A DNA stretch of 5,466 nt from assembly GCA_016839955.1 (NCBI GenBank), contig JAEOTI010000326.1:1-5466 (forward strand), written 5' to 3'. Source of the stretch: Candidatus Hodarchaeota archaeon. Lineage in GTDB: Archaea > Asgardarchaeota > Heimdallarchaeia > Hodarchaeales > YT1-057. Below the pieces are notes generated by a model that was given only the letters and a program-made list of their open reading frames with translations, was not told the origin of the DNA and ran no database searches. The position numbers and the translations under genes were made by a program. Positions 1-5,466 of the stretch are shown here, piece by piece (within the stretch, counting starts at the first letter, position 1; every line of letters begins with the position of its first letter).

Positions 1-68
1 CCTAATTCGCGAATTCGTTTAGTGATAAGATGGGCGTATTGACTACCGAAATCCACTATGATAATCAT
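1..68 (-). CDS. guaAA: GMP synthase, glutaminase subunit (partial, N-terminus only)
   Basis: Reading leftward from an ATG at 68-66, the first 22 codons translate to MIIIVDFGSQYAHLITKRIR followed by E and L, then leave the window. The DFGSQY motif followed by a helix with basic residues and REL is the hallmark N-terminus of the class I glutamine amidotransferase part of GMP synthase. This domain hydrolyses glutamine and passes ammonia to the ATP-pyrophosphatase part, which aminates XMP to GMP. In most archaea the two parts are separate genes, so subunit A is the likely identity, but a fused GuaA cannot be excluded because the 3' end is missing. The gene starts 15 nt after the stop of the purP-like gene on the same strand, so they are probably one purine operon. 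No clear Shine-Dalgarno sequence lies in the 15-nt gap. Confidence 0.85.
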   Translation of the reverse strand, partial: MIIIVDFGSQYAHLITKRIREL

Positions 69-83
69 GGTAATTACAACGCA

Positions 84-1145
84 TTAAGTTGTAATCTCAT
101 CCAGTCTTTTTTGTTCTACTGCATATCGAATTTCTAATAATGAAAGGTCGAGAGCCGATTCTATTGGACGTTTTAAGCGATAAGAGAGCCGTGTCATTTC
201 AGGAGAAGTCGGTCCTATACAAGGAGAACCTGGTACGCGAGGTGATACATCAAAGACAACAAACTCTGAAAATTCATTAACTGCACCTTGTAATGCGAAT
301 AAACCAATCATCCCAGGAGCAAAGTATTTTTCACAGGCTCTAAGAAATTTATTTGCTGCAGCATAAACTAATGGTTTTTTGGATTCTCGCATCGTCACCC
401 CATAATGTCCAACTTCTTCGTTCTTTAGGGGTACCTCAAATTGTAATTGGTCACGAGCAGGGAGATTTAATATCCCTGTTAGATTACTTTGAAGCCGATC
501 ATCAAAACCAACGAAGTCAAAGTCACCAAATTGGTCAATAAGAGCATAGGATTGAAAATTAGCGTTAAATCGTGGTCCGAGGACAAATTCTTCCACAATT
601 GCTTTTTTTACTTCTTCACCACTGATAACATCTTGTTTAACTAGCTGTTCAGCTTTTTCCTTAAAATCATCAGGACTTGTTACATAGAAGAAAGCCCGTT
701 CTAGGGGGTTTTGTTTCTGTTGTACTTTGACAACAGCTAAACCTGGAATATCATCATGGGAAAATTGTTTAGGTTTCCGTATTTCCGCTTGATCTAAAAG
801 CCAATATTGGTTGTGTTCATAATTTCGATCTTCAATTCGAAGAATTTCCCTGTTACCATATATAGGGATGTTCAATTCTTTTTCAATCCGATCATAACCA
901 AGATAGACCACAAAACTACGATTTGGGACGAAAAGGACATCAAGATCTTCTAATTGTTTTTGATGGTCTAAAATATCAGCAAATTTTGGTAAAATCATTA
1001 TTTCATCAAATAAAAATTCATTATATTTCGCATAGAGGGCTTCTCGTCCCTCTTGGCAAAAGATGAAGGTTTTAAAGCCTGCTTTCTTCGCACTCAACGC
1101 TATTTCTTCTGCGGAGTGGGAACCAATCATACCAATAGTTGTCAT
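84..1145 (-). CDS. purP: PurP-family ATP-grasp enzyme (FAICAR synthetase or paralog)
   Basis: PurP converts AICAR, formate and ATP to FAICAR, the penultimate step of IMP synthesis in archaea lacking a bacterial-type PurH. The 353-residue length is normal for the family. Visible landmarks are GSHSA near the N-terminus (residues 8-12), VPNRSFVVYLGYDRIE (73-88), IPIYGNR (93-99) and the DUF1246-like N-terminal part. The C-terminal DUF1297-like part has DDRLQSN (215-221), LPARDQL (228-234), MRES (252-255), PGMIGLFALQ (277-286) and VVFDVSPRV (296-304). The ATG at 1145 puts the first strand at the usual distance from the start. As I recall the family, the segment after VVK (138-140) is a glycine-rich GAKGG-type loop; here it reads VQQKQNPLER (141-150) with no glycine. 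The usual VAGTN after the last strand reads PGSPCIG (305-311). It may therefore be a PurP paralog with altered chemistry rather than the housekeeping enzyme. Linkage to guaAA supports a purine role. Family membership is confident; exact reaction is not. Confidence 0.8.
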   Translation of the reverse strand: MTTIGMIGSHSAEEIALSAKKAGFKTFIFCQEGREALYAKYNEFLFDEIMILPKFADILDHQKQLEDLDVLFVPNRSFVVYLGYDRIEKELNIPIYGNREILRIEDRNYEHNQYWLLDQAEIRKPKQFSHDDIPGLAVVKVQQKQNPLERAFFYVTSPDDFKEKAEQLVKQDVISGEEVKKAIVEEFVLGPRFNANFQSYALIDQFGDFDFVGFDDRLQSNLTGILNLPARDQLQFEVPLKNEEVGHYGVTMRESKKPLVYAAANKFLRACEKYFAPGMIGLFALQGAVNEFSEFVVFDVSPRVPGSPCIGPTSPEMTRLSYRLKRPIESALDLSLLEIRYAVEQKRLDEITT

Positions 1146-1276
1146 AAGGCTCTGAATTCCTTTGCTGATTATTCTTTTGATTTGGTTGAAAAGCTTAAAG
1201 TCTTCTGAAAAATGGTTAATTGAAAACTAACTCAATAAAATAATTGGTTCTGTTGGAAAATCGGAAGTCATCCTAT
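1146..1276. promoter_or_regulatory. Divergent intergenic region between purP and the GGGPS-like gene
   Basis: This stretch separates two divergently transcribed genes and must hold promoters for both unless one lies inside a gene. On the plus strand the AT-run AATAAAATAATT at 1234-1245 is a TATA-like candidate: transcription would begin about 25 nt downstream, near 1264, leaving a leader of roughly 13 nt before ATG 1277. A GGAAG at 1263-1267, 9 nt before that ATG, could help ribosome binding. On the minus strand no convincing TATA box was picked out; an AAAGGA lies upstream of the purP ATG but is too far for a standard Shine-Dalgarno. No tRNA or small ORF was seen here. Confidence 0.4.
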
Positions 1277-2053
1277 ATGGGTCCTCCAAAATTAGTGGTT
1301 CTACTTGATCCAAACCATGTTCAACAAACCCAACGAATTTCATTAGCCCTACTCGAGACGATCAAAGAATTACGAGAATCAAGTATTACTCCACCATTAG
1401 AAATCTACGTGGGGTGTTCAGAGGATCCAGGAAAACGTGTCAGAAAAACCATCCGTTGGCTTAGAGAAGCCAGAGTCGATGTTCCTCTAATTATTTTTCC
1501 AGGTAATCCAATGCAGGTTTCTAGACGCGCTGATGGAGTCCTTGTACCACACCTTCTTAATTGCACAAAACCACTTGTTTTAGTTGCTGTTCGGCTTGGT
1601 CAATTGGTAATTCTCTTCAAAAAGATTATAAGTCTCTTAAAAGTTCGAACTTTTCCAAAAAGACTACCTTTTGACTATTTTGTTCTTTCTCCATACTCCA
1701 CAGTAGGGGAAAAAACAGGAGCTAGACTACTAACAAACACAGAAGAAACTTTTAGATTATTCCAACGAAAAAGAAATAAAAAGGCCTATGCTGTTTTTTT
1801 AGAAGCCGGATCTCGTAGTAAAGTTCCTATTGTAAAGTGGGAAAATTTAATAATAAAATTACGAGAAAAATTTGATCATGAAGACACTAAAACATTAATT
1901 CTAACCGGTGGGGGAATTATGAAAGCAGAAGAAGTTCGCACTCTTTTTACAGCAGGTTCAGATCGCGTTGTTGTATCTAGCGCCCTTGAATCAACTAAGA
2001 ATCCTGAAAAAATCCTAAAAGATTTCCTTGAAGTAGCACTCGAATTTCAATAG
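1277..2053 (+). CDS. Divergent geranylgeranylglyceryl phosphate synthase (GGGPS/PcrB) family protein
   Basis: GGGPS joins geranylgeranyl diphosphate to glycerol-1-phosphate, the first ether bond of archaeal lipids, in a TIM-barrel fold. The 258-residue product shows the family motifs in order: VVLLDPNH (7-14, family LxDPDK), IYVGCSED (43-50, family GGS), IIFPGNPMQVSRRADGVL (72-89), LSPYSTVG (137-144), FLEAGSRSKVP (174-184, family YLEAGSGA), LTGGGI (209-214) and VVVSSALES (231-239). Several ligand positions deviate from what I recall as consensus: DPNH for DPDK, EAGSRS for EAGSGA, F174 for the usual Tyr, and SS where a phosphate-binding Gly-Asn or Gly-Thr is expected. A longer reading from TTG 1244 adds 11 residues with no family match; I prefer ATG 1277 because motif 1 then begins at residue 7 and a TATA-like run overlaps the TTG. 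It may be a true but divergent GGGPS or a paralog with another prenyl acceptor; the family includes enzymes with changed substrates such as PcrB and MoeO5. It stands alone, 86 nt before the next gene. Confidence 0.75.
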   Translation: MGPPKLVVLLDPNHVQQTQRISLALLETIKELRESSITPPLEIYVGCSEDPGKRVRKTIRWLREARVDVPLIIFPGNPMQVSRRADGVLVPHLLNCTKPLVLVAVRLGQLVILFKKIISLLKVRTFPKRLPFDYFVLSPYSTVGEKTGARLLTNTEETFRLFQRKRNKKAYAVFLEAGSRSKVPIVKWENLIIKLREKFDHEDTKTLILTGGGIMKAEEVRTLFTAGSDRVVVSSALESTKNPEKILKDFLEVALEFQ

Positions 2054-2069
2054 GATTTAATATAACCGG

Positions 2070-2110
2070 ACAGATTTAAACTAAAATACTAACCTTAAAC
2101 AATCTGTTTT
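2070..2110 (+). terminator. Inverted repeat with T-run after the GGGPS-like gene (terminator or operator)
   Basis: ACAGATT at 2070-2076 is exactly complementary to AATCTGT at 2101-2107, with a 24-nt AT-rich spacer, and the right arm runs directly into TTTT (2107-2110). The arrangement, starting 17 nt after the stop codon, looks like a terminator hairpin, though the loop is long and the stem weak. The right arm also abuts the TATA-like box of the following gene, so it could instead be a two-half-site operator. It could also be chance in AT-rich DNA. Confidence 0.3.
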
Positions 2111-2118
2111 CTATATAG
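2111..2118 (+). promoter_or_regulatory. TATA-like box upstream of the GTPase gene
   Basis: CTATATAG is centred about 26 nt before ATG 2140. At the usual archaeal distance from TATA to start site, transcription would begin at or next to the start codon, giving a leaderless or nearly leaderless mRNA. An alternative AT-rich element, TTTAATATAA at 2056-2065, would place the start near 2085 and leave the AGGAG at 2123-2127 in the leader. Confidence 0.45.
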
Positions 2119-2122
2119 TGTT

Positions 2123-2127
2123 AGGAG
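2123..2127 (+). promoter_or_regulatory. Possible Shine-Dalgarno sequence of the GTPase gene
   Basis: AGGAG lies 12 nt before ATG 2140, slightly farther than the common spacing. It would function only if transcription starts upstream of it, which conflicts with use of the nearer TATA-like box at 2111-2118; only one of the two signals is likely to matter on a given transcript. Confidence 0.3.
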
Positions 2128-2139
2128 TCATTCTTTACT

Positions 2140-3852
2140 ATGATTTTTTCAGAGAATTGGGCAGTTTTTGCTGAGGGTGACCAAATTCGATGGAAATTCG
2201 GTGATGTATCCTCCGAAATGGCTCTTTTGATTGCACGATTGGCAAAAGGCATGAGTGACCTGGGTAAAGAGATTTTTAAAGAAAGTGTAGCCTCATTCCG
2301 CATACGTGATGTTCGTAGAAAACCTCCTCGCTCTTATGAAATCCTTATAGTCCAATTTGGGGAAAATTTCTTTTTTATAGCCTCTGATCCTGTTACTACT
2401 GCTAAAATGCTTCGGATAACTGGTGCTGTTAAGAAAAAAGATGACATTCCTGGTGATCTTACAGATTTACTTCATGGTGTCTTAATGGGGCAAGCTTTAG
2501 AGACTTATGCTGATTTATGGTCTGCCGCAGCTTCTGAACAACACGGTATATTGATAGATCAGATTTTTACTGATGCATTACATGAATTGGCCGTTCCAGA
2601 AGAGACGGGAGTATATGCAAAGGATGGAGTATGCAGTTTTTCAGGATTAGACACTCCACAACTACTTTTTCTTCATTCCTATTTACGAAAACGATTTGAA
2701 AAGGAAATACAACCCGCAGTAAGAAAACCATGGGCATGTATCTTAGGAAAAGGTGGAGTACCAATATATTTGGTGCATAATATTAGTCAAACCGTTGTAG
2801 AACAACAATTAGCCTTTCTTTTCACAGCTGTGGCAGGTTATGTCTTAGATCTTTTTGAATCAGTGCCTGAAGCTCTTATATTGAGTCAGAACGGTTTAAC
2901 TTATGTGAATCTCTTCGTAGGAGAAGAAACAATTTTTGCTGTATGTAACCCATTAGCATTATTTCAGGACGCAAAATTTATTATTAATTTTTCTAGATTA
3001 TCAGATTCAGTTATGAATGATATTTTAGTTCCTACCCGAGACTTCCTTGCGGATCAAATTGGTTTATTATATAGTGAAAGATTACATGGTAGGCCTTTTC
3101 GGAGTTTAATCGAAGCATTAAAAGAAATTCATGGGGAATCATCTGTTCTTGACGCTGTTCGAGAGGAAGTAAAACTAATTGTTGAAGAAAAAACGTTTGA
3201 GGAAGTTGCTATCCAACTTCAAGCTAGAGATGAAATCGATAGCATTGCTTTTGCTCCTATAAGAATACCTTCTGGAACTCGAACAAAAATAATTCTCACA
3301 GGGGATCCAGATACTGGGAAATCTAGCATTCGAGATTATCTTGTTGGCAAAGAATTCGCTCCAGATTATGTTGTTACAGTAGGAGCACAGTTTTCAGTAT
3401 TCGATGTACGCATTGGTGCCTCAACAATTCCAACACAAATCTGGGACTCAACTGGGAAACAGAAACTCGAAGATATAAATAAAGCTTATTATGCAGGAGC
3501 ATCTGCTGCCTTTGTGGTCTTTGATGTTACCCGACCCGACACTTTCGAGGTTGTCGAGAAATGGATCGATGACATTTGGGACAATAGTAAACGCGGTCCA
3601 ATACCAATTGTTATCTTAGGAAACTTAGCTGACAAAAGGGGATCTGATATGTTCGATGCGATCAATGATCAAATTGCTTTTGATCTCGCTGTAAGGCTTG
3701 ATGAACACTGCCGGAAAGAATATGGGTTTCAAGTCTCCTATTTACCAGTTTCCGCGAAATCCGGTAGAAATCTGAGTTTAGCATTACAGGTTCTTTCTCT
3801 CAGAGGTTTGCTTCGACATTTGAGTGTTAAATCAATCCATGAGATCCTTTAA
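2140..3852 (+). CDS. Rab-like small GTPase with two N-terminal longin/roadblock-like modules
   Basis: The C-terminal ~180 residues (382-560) form a Ras-superfamily GTPase closest to Rab. The P-loop is GDPDTGKSS (388-396), the switch I TVGAQF (413-418, Rab TxGxxF), G3 is IWDSTGKQK (434-442), then YYAGASAAFVVFDVTRPDTF (450-469) as in Rabs, G4 is GNLAD (494-498) and G5 is VSAKSG (537-542). Lys440 occupies the position of the catalytic Gln of Ras/Rab, and Leu496 replaces the Lys of NKxD, so hydrolysis and nucleotide handling are probably atypical. No C-terminal prenylation cysteine is present (it ends IHEIL). The N-terminal region has two modules of similar outline, about 7-91 and 198-281: each starts with WA and a strand pair, then a long helix, then strands ending in FFFIASDP (77-84) or IFAVCNP (265-271). 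I read these as longin or roadblock-type folds. Helical segments lie between them (about 100-190) and before the GTPase (about 300-365). It probably acts in the cytosol or on membrane surfaces in GTPase switching; its partner is unknown. The GTPase call is firm; the module call is inference. Confidence 0.85.
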   Translation: MIFSENWAVFAEGDQIRWKFGDVSSEMALLIARLAKGMSDLGKEIFKESVASFRIRDVRRKPPRSYEILIVQFGENFFFIASDPVTTAKMLRITGAVKKKDDIPGDLTDLLHGVLMGQALETYADLWSAAASEQHGILIDQIFTDALHELAVPEETGVYAKDGVCSFSGLDTPQLLFLHSYLRKRFEKEIQPAVRKPWACILGKGGVPIYLVHNISQTVVEQQLAFLFTAVAGYVLDLFESVPEALILSQNGLTYVNLFVGEETIFAVCNPLALFQDAKFIINFSRLSDSVMNDILVPTRDFLADQIGLLYSERLHGRPFRSLIEALKEIHGESSVLDAVREEVKLIVEEKTFEEVAIQLQARDEIDSIAFAPIRIPSGTRTKIILTGDPDTGKSSIRDYLVGKEFAPDYVVTVGAQFSVFDVRIGASTIPTQIWDSTGKQKLEDINKAYYAGASAAFVVFDVTRPDTFEVVEKWIDDIWDNSKRGPIPIVILGNLADKRGSDMFDAINDQIAFDLAVRLDEHCRKEYGFQVSYLPVSAKSGRNLSLALQVLSLRGLLRHLSVKSIHEIL

Positions 3853-3866
3853 ATTTTAATTTTGAA
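3853..3866. terminator. Minimal convergent junction
   Basis: Only 14 nt separate the stop codons of two converging genes. On the plus strand it contains two T-runs, TTTT at 3854-3857 and TTTT at 3860-3863, which suit the oligo-T terminators of archaea. There is no hairpin. On the minus strand transcription must end inside the GTPase gene, so the 3' ends of the two mRNAs probably overlap. Confidence 0.3.
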
Positions 3867-4301
3867 TTACAATTCTTTCTCTGGATTACAAAATAAACAT
3901 CTTAAATTACGATCAAGTAGCGCGCCACACTTTTTACAGGAATGAACTTCTGTGGGACGAAAGTCGTGAGAGTCAACATAAGTCCTTTCTTCTTCTTTTT
4001 GTTCTGGGAATCTCCAGTGAATAATAAAAGCAATTATAACAAAAAGTATCCCTATAAACGTCCCAAGAGAAACATGTGTTAAATAAAGTTTACCCGACCC
4101 GTGACAAGTAGTGCACTCTCCTGATCCCTCACATTCCCAGCATTGAACATCATAAACTATTCCATTCCCTCCACATACGTCACAAATTCCAGTACCATGA
4201 CAATCATCACAAGTAGCGGGTTCAGTAATCAACTCAAGGAAAACAGAGAAAATAAAAACAACAGCTGCTATAATTAAAAGATTTCTTGTAATCTTTCTCA
4301 T
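3867..4301 (-). CDS. Two-helix membrane protein with DnaJ-type cysteine-rich domain and zinc ribbon
   Basis: I do not recognise this 144-residue protein as a named family. After a basic N-terminus (MRKITR), residues 7-25 are a hydrophobic helix. Residues 31-70 hold four CxxCxGxG motifs, starting at C31, C40, C54 and C63, the pattern of the DnaJ/Hsp40 zinc-binding cysteine-rich domain; the spacing between motifs (9, 14, 9) is tighter than in DnaJ, and there is no J domain. Residues 76-96 form a second hydrophobic helix. The C-terminal tail carries CKKC (122-125) and CLFC (135-138), a zinc-ribbon pair. By the positive-inside rule the N-terminus and ribbon would be cytoplasmic and the DnaJ-type domain outside, but the reverse is possible. 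DnaJ-type fingers bind unfolded protein or support thiol chemistry, so a membrane protein-quality role is a guess. The gene starts 21 nt after the stop of the winged-helix gene on the same strand, so the two are probably co-transcribed and may form one complex. Confidence 0.75.
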   Translation of the reverse strand: MRKITRNLLIIAAVVFIFSVFLELITEPATCDDCHGTGICDVCGGNGIVYDVQCWECEGSGECTTCHGSGKLYLTHVSLGTFIGILFVIIAFIIHWRFPEQKEEERTYVDSHDFRPTEVHSCKKCGALLDRNLRCLFCNPEKEL

Positions 4302-4322
4302 TTTATTTCTTTCTCTACTGGT

Positions 4323-5466
4323 TTAATCTCGTAGCTTGAGTGTTTTCTCTTTTGCGTTAATTCGTCCTCTGATGATATTGTGCTCGAAAAATCTCTTGAT
4401 GAGGAGTTCAATATACTTTTCAGGAACTCCAAAGGTTTTGGCAACCTCACTAAAGGGAACCATCTCAAATCGATTTGCTAAGTTATCAAGTTTTTGTTTA
4501 ATAAATGACCTAGTTAGAAATAGCTTATTATCAGGTGTAATTATACCCGGTTCTATTTTAAGGGATATTTTCTTGATGTCTCCAATTAATTTGAGATTTA
4601 ATTCTGATATGGTCAGTTTTCTGGCTAAATCGTCAATTATTAGGAAACCAGTTTCTTTAATTTCTGTTTCTATGATCTTTTGTAATCCAGTTTTACTAGA
4701 AATAAAATTACCATCACTAGAGTAATATCCTGACGGTTTGGTTATTGAACTGAGTAATACTTTGAGATGTTCAATAGAAAGATCTTTTTCTTGAGCAAAA
4801 TTATTCAAAGAAGTGATTTCTTTGTCCTCTAATTCGTTTTTCCATGCCTGCACTTCTTCTTTACTGTAGCAAACCCAAAACCGTCCTAATGGTATTCCAA
4901 CAAGTATTCCTTTCTTTTCTGCACTATTAATTGTCTTTTTCACTGTCTGATGACGAAGATTGAACTCATTTGAAAGCTGATGAATATCTATTGTTCTACT
5001 GGAAGACTCATCAATCTGCTTGCTGACAATCTTTTGGAAGCCTTTCTCAGTAGTCAAGAGATTTTTATGGTAAAATATAATTCCTTTTTCTCTTTTAATT
5101 GCTGATCTTAGTTGTTTTTCAGAAATATTTAGTTTTTTGGCCACTTCTTGAATTGAAAGACTTCTATCATCTGAAATGATACTTTGGAGTTCATAATTTA
5201 TTTTTTGATGAGAAATAATACGATCTTGGTGAACATATCCTATATCTTCAAGTTTCTGTGAAAATCGTTGATATTGTTTCGAGGAGAACCGTTGTTGGAC
5301 TTCAGTAAGTGACAAACTTCCTTTTTGTTGAATATCATCTTCAACCAACGATTTTCGTTTGAAGAAACGTTTCGTACTCCATTTGATAAAGCCTATTGCT
5401 GCAATGACCAAGATAATAATAATTATTCCTGCTAATATTGTTGTAGGAATTAGAAACTTAGGATTA
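4323..5466 (-). CDS. Membrane-anchored multi-winged-helix protein, UFL1-like (5' end beyond window)
   Basis: The frame is open to the right edge: 18 further codons precede the TTG at 5411 and read NPKFLIPTTILAGIIIII, so that TTG is internal and the true start lies outside. Together these make a strong membrane helix (visible residues about 4-27) followed by a basic stretch (KWSTKRFFKRK, 28-38), which predicts a cytoplasmic body. The rest, about 340 residues, divides into roughly six winged-helix-like units near 41-90, 90-138, 140-200, 203-256, 258-318 and 322-380. Examples of the recurring helix-turn-helix core are LSIQEVAKKLNISEKQLRSA (103-122), IDIHQLSNEFNLRHQTVKKT (159-178) and VPFSEVAKTFGVPEKYIELL (336-355). 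The last two units, with IEPGIITPDNKLFLTRSF (304-321) and then a unit closing in IIRG (364-367), resemble what I remember of the N-terminal half of UFL1, the UFM1 ligase scaffold. A membrane anchor plus winged helix is the layout of its partner DDRGK1. Alternatives are an anchored transcription regulator or an ESCRT-II-like protein. No catalytic cysteine motif is seen, as expected for UFL1. Confidence 0.6.
   Translation of the reverse strand, partial: NPKFLIPTTILAGIIIIILVIAAIGFIKWSTKRFFKRKSLVEDDIQQKGSLSLTEVQQRFSSKQYQRFSQKLEDIGYVHQDRIISHQKINYELQSIISDDRSLSIQEVAKKLNISEKQLRSAIKREKGIIFYHKNLLTTEKGFQKIVSKQIDESSSRTIDIHQLSNEFNLRHQTVKKTINSAEKKGILVGIPLGRFWVCYSKEEVQAWKNELEDKEITSLNNFAQEKDLSIEHLKVLLSSITKPSGYYSSDGNFISSKTGLQKIIETEIKETGFLIIDDLARKLTISELNLKLIGDIKKISLKIEPGIITPDNKLFLTRSFIKQKLDNLANRFEMVPFSEVAKTFGVPEKYIELLIKRFFEHNIIRGRINAKEKTLKLRD

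Noticed and set aside
353..541. 62-codon plus-strand open frame
   Set aside because: It lies wholly inside the purP-like gene on the opposite strand, has no family signal, and is best read as a shadow frame.
2121..2303. 60-codon minus-strand open frame
   Set aside because: It is antisense to the start of the GTPase gene, whose translation is clearly real in that stretch.
2567..2764. 65-codon minus-strand open frame
   Set aside because: It is antisense to the GTPase fusion gene, and its hydrophobic composition is what the complement of that coding sequence gives.
3867..3881. C-terminal EKEL resembling a KDEL-type ER retention signal in the DnaJ-finger protein
   Set aside because: Archaea have no ER retrieval system, the predicted topology puts this tail in the cytoplasm, and four residues can match by chance.
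4336..4725. 129-codon plus-strand open frame
   Set aside because: It overlaps the winged-helix gene on the other strand; the minus-strand product has clear repeating domain structure while this one has none.
5409..5411. TTG as the start codon of the winged-helix protein
   Set aside because: The frame continues upstream to the window edge and the added residues complete a membrane helix, so the TTG falls in the middle of that helix.

Overview
The window looks like a piece of an Asgard archaeal genome. It is AT-rich and gene-dense. It carries the archaeal form of purine synthesis (a PurP-family enzyme next to a split GMP-synthase glutaminase subunit) and a member of the archaeal membrane-lipid enzyme family of geranylgeranylglyceryl phosphate synthase (GGGPS). 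Beside these sit eukaryote-like proteins: a Rab-like small GTPase fused to a long N-terminal region, and a membrane-anchored chain of winged-helix units. I cannot place it more narrowly within Asgard. No RNA gene, mobile element or CRISPR array was seen.

Layout: (1) 1-1145, minus strand: purP-like gene followed after 15 nt by the start of guaAA, which runs off the left edge; this is a purine operon. (2) 1146-1276: divergent promoter region. (3) 1277-2053, plus strand: a divergent GGGPS-family enzyme, better started at ATG 1277 than at TTG 1244. (4) 2054-2139: intergenic, with a 7-bp inverted repeat ending in a T-run and then a TATA-like box. (5) 2140-3852, plus strand: a 570-residue protein with two longin/roadblock-like modules and a C-terminal Rab-type GTPase domain. 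(6) 3853-3866: very short convergent junction. (7) 3867-5466, minus strand: an apparent two-gene operon. Upstream is a protein with an N-terminal membrane helix and about six winged-helix units, open to the right edge. Downstream, after 21 nt, is a small membrane protein with four DnaJ-type CxxCxGxG motifs and a C-terminal zinc ribbon.

The most interesting parts are two. First, the membrane-anchored multi-winged-helix protein resembles the N-terminal half of the eukaryotic UFM1 ligase UFL1, but has the membrane anchor that in eukaryotes belongs to its partner DDRGK1/UFBP1; it is apparently co-transcribed with the cysteine-rich membrane protein. Second, the Rab-like GTPase is fused to two longin-like modules, a domain type that in eukaryotes regulates Rab GTPases, and it has altered G3 and G4 residues. 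The two enzymes, PurP-like and GGGPS-like, both depart from family consensus at ligand-binding positions and may be paralogs with changed roles. All family comparisons are from memory of the families; no search was run.
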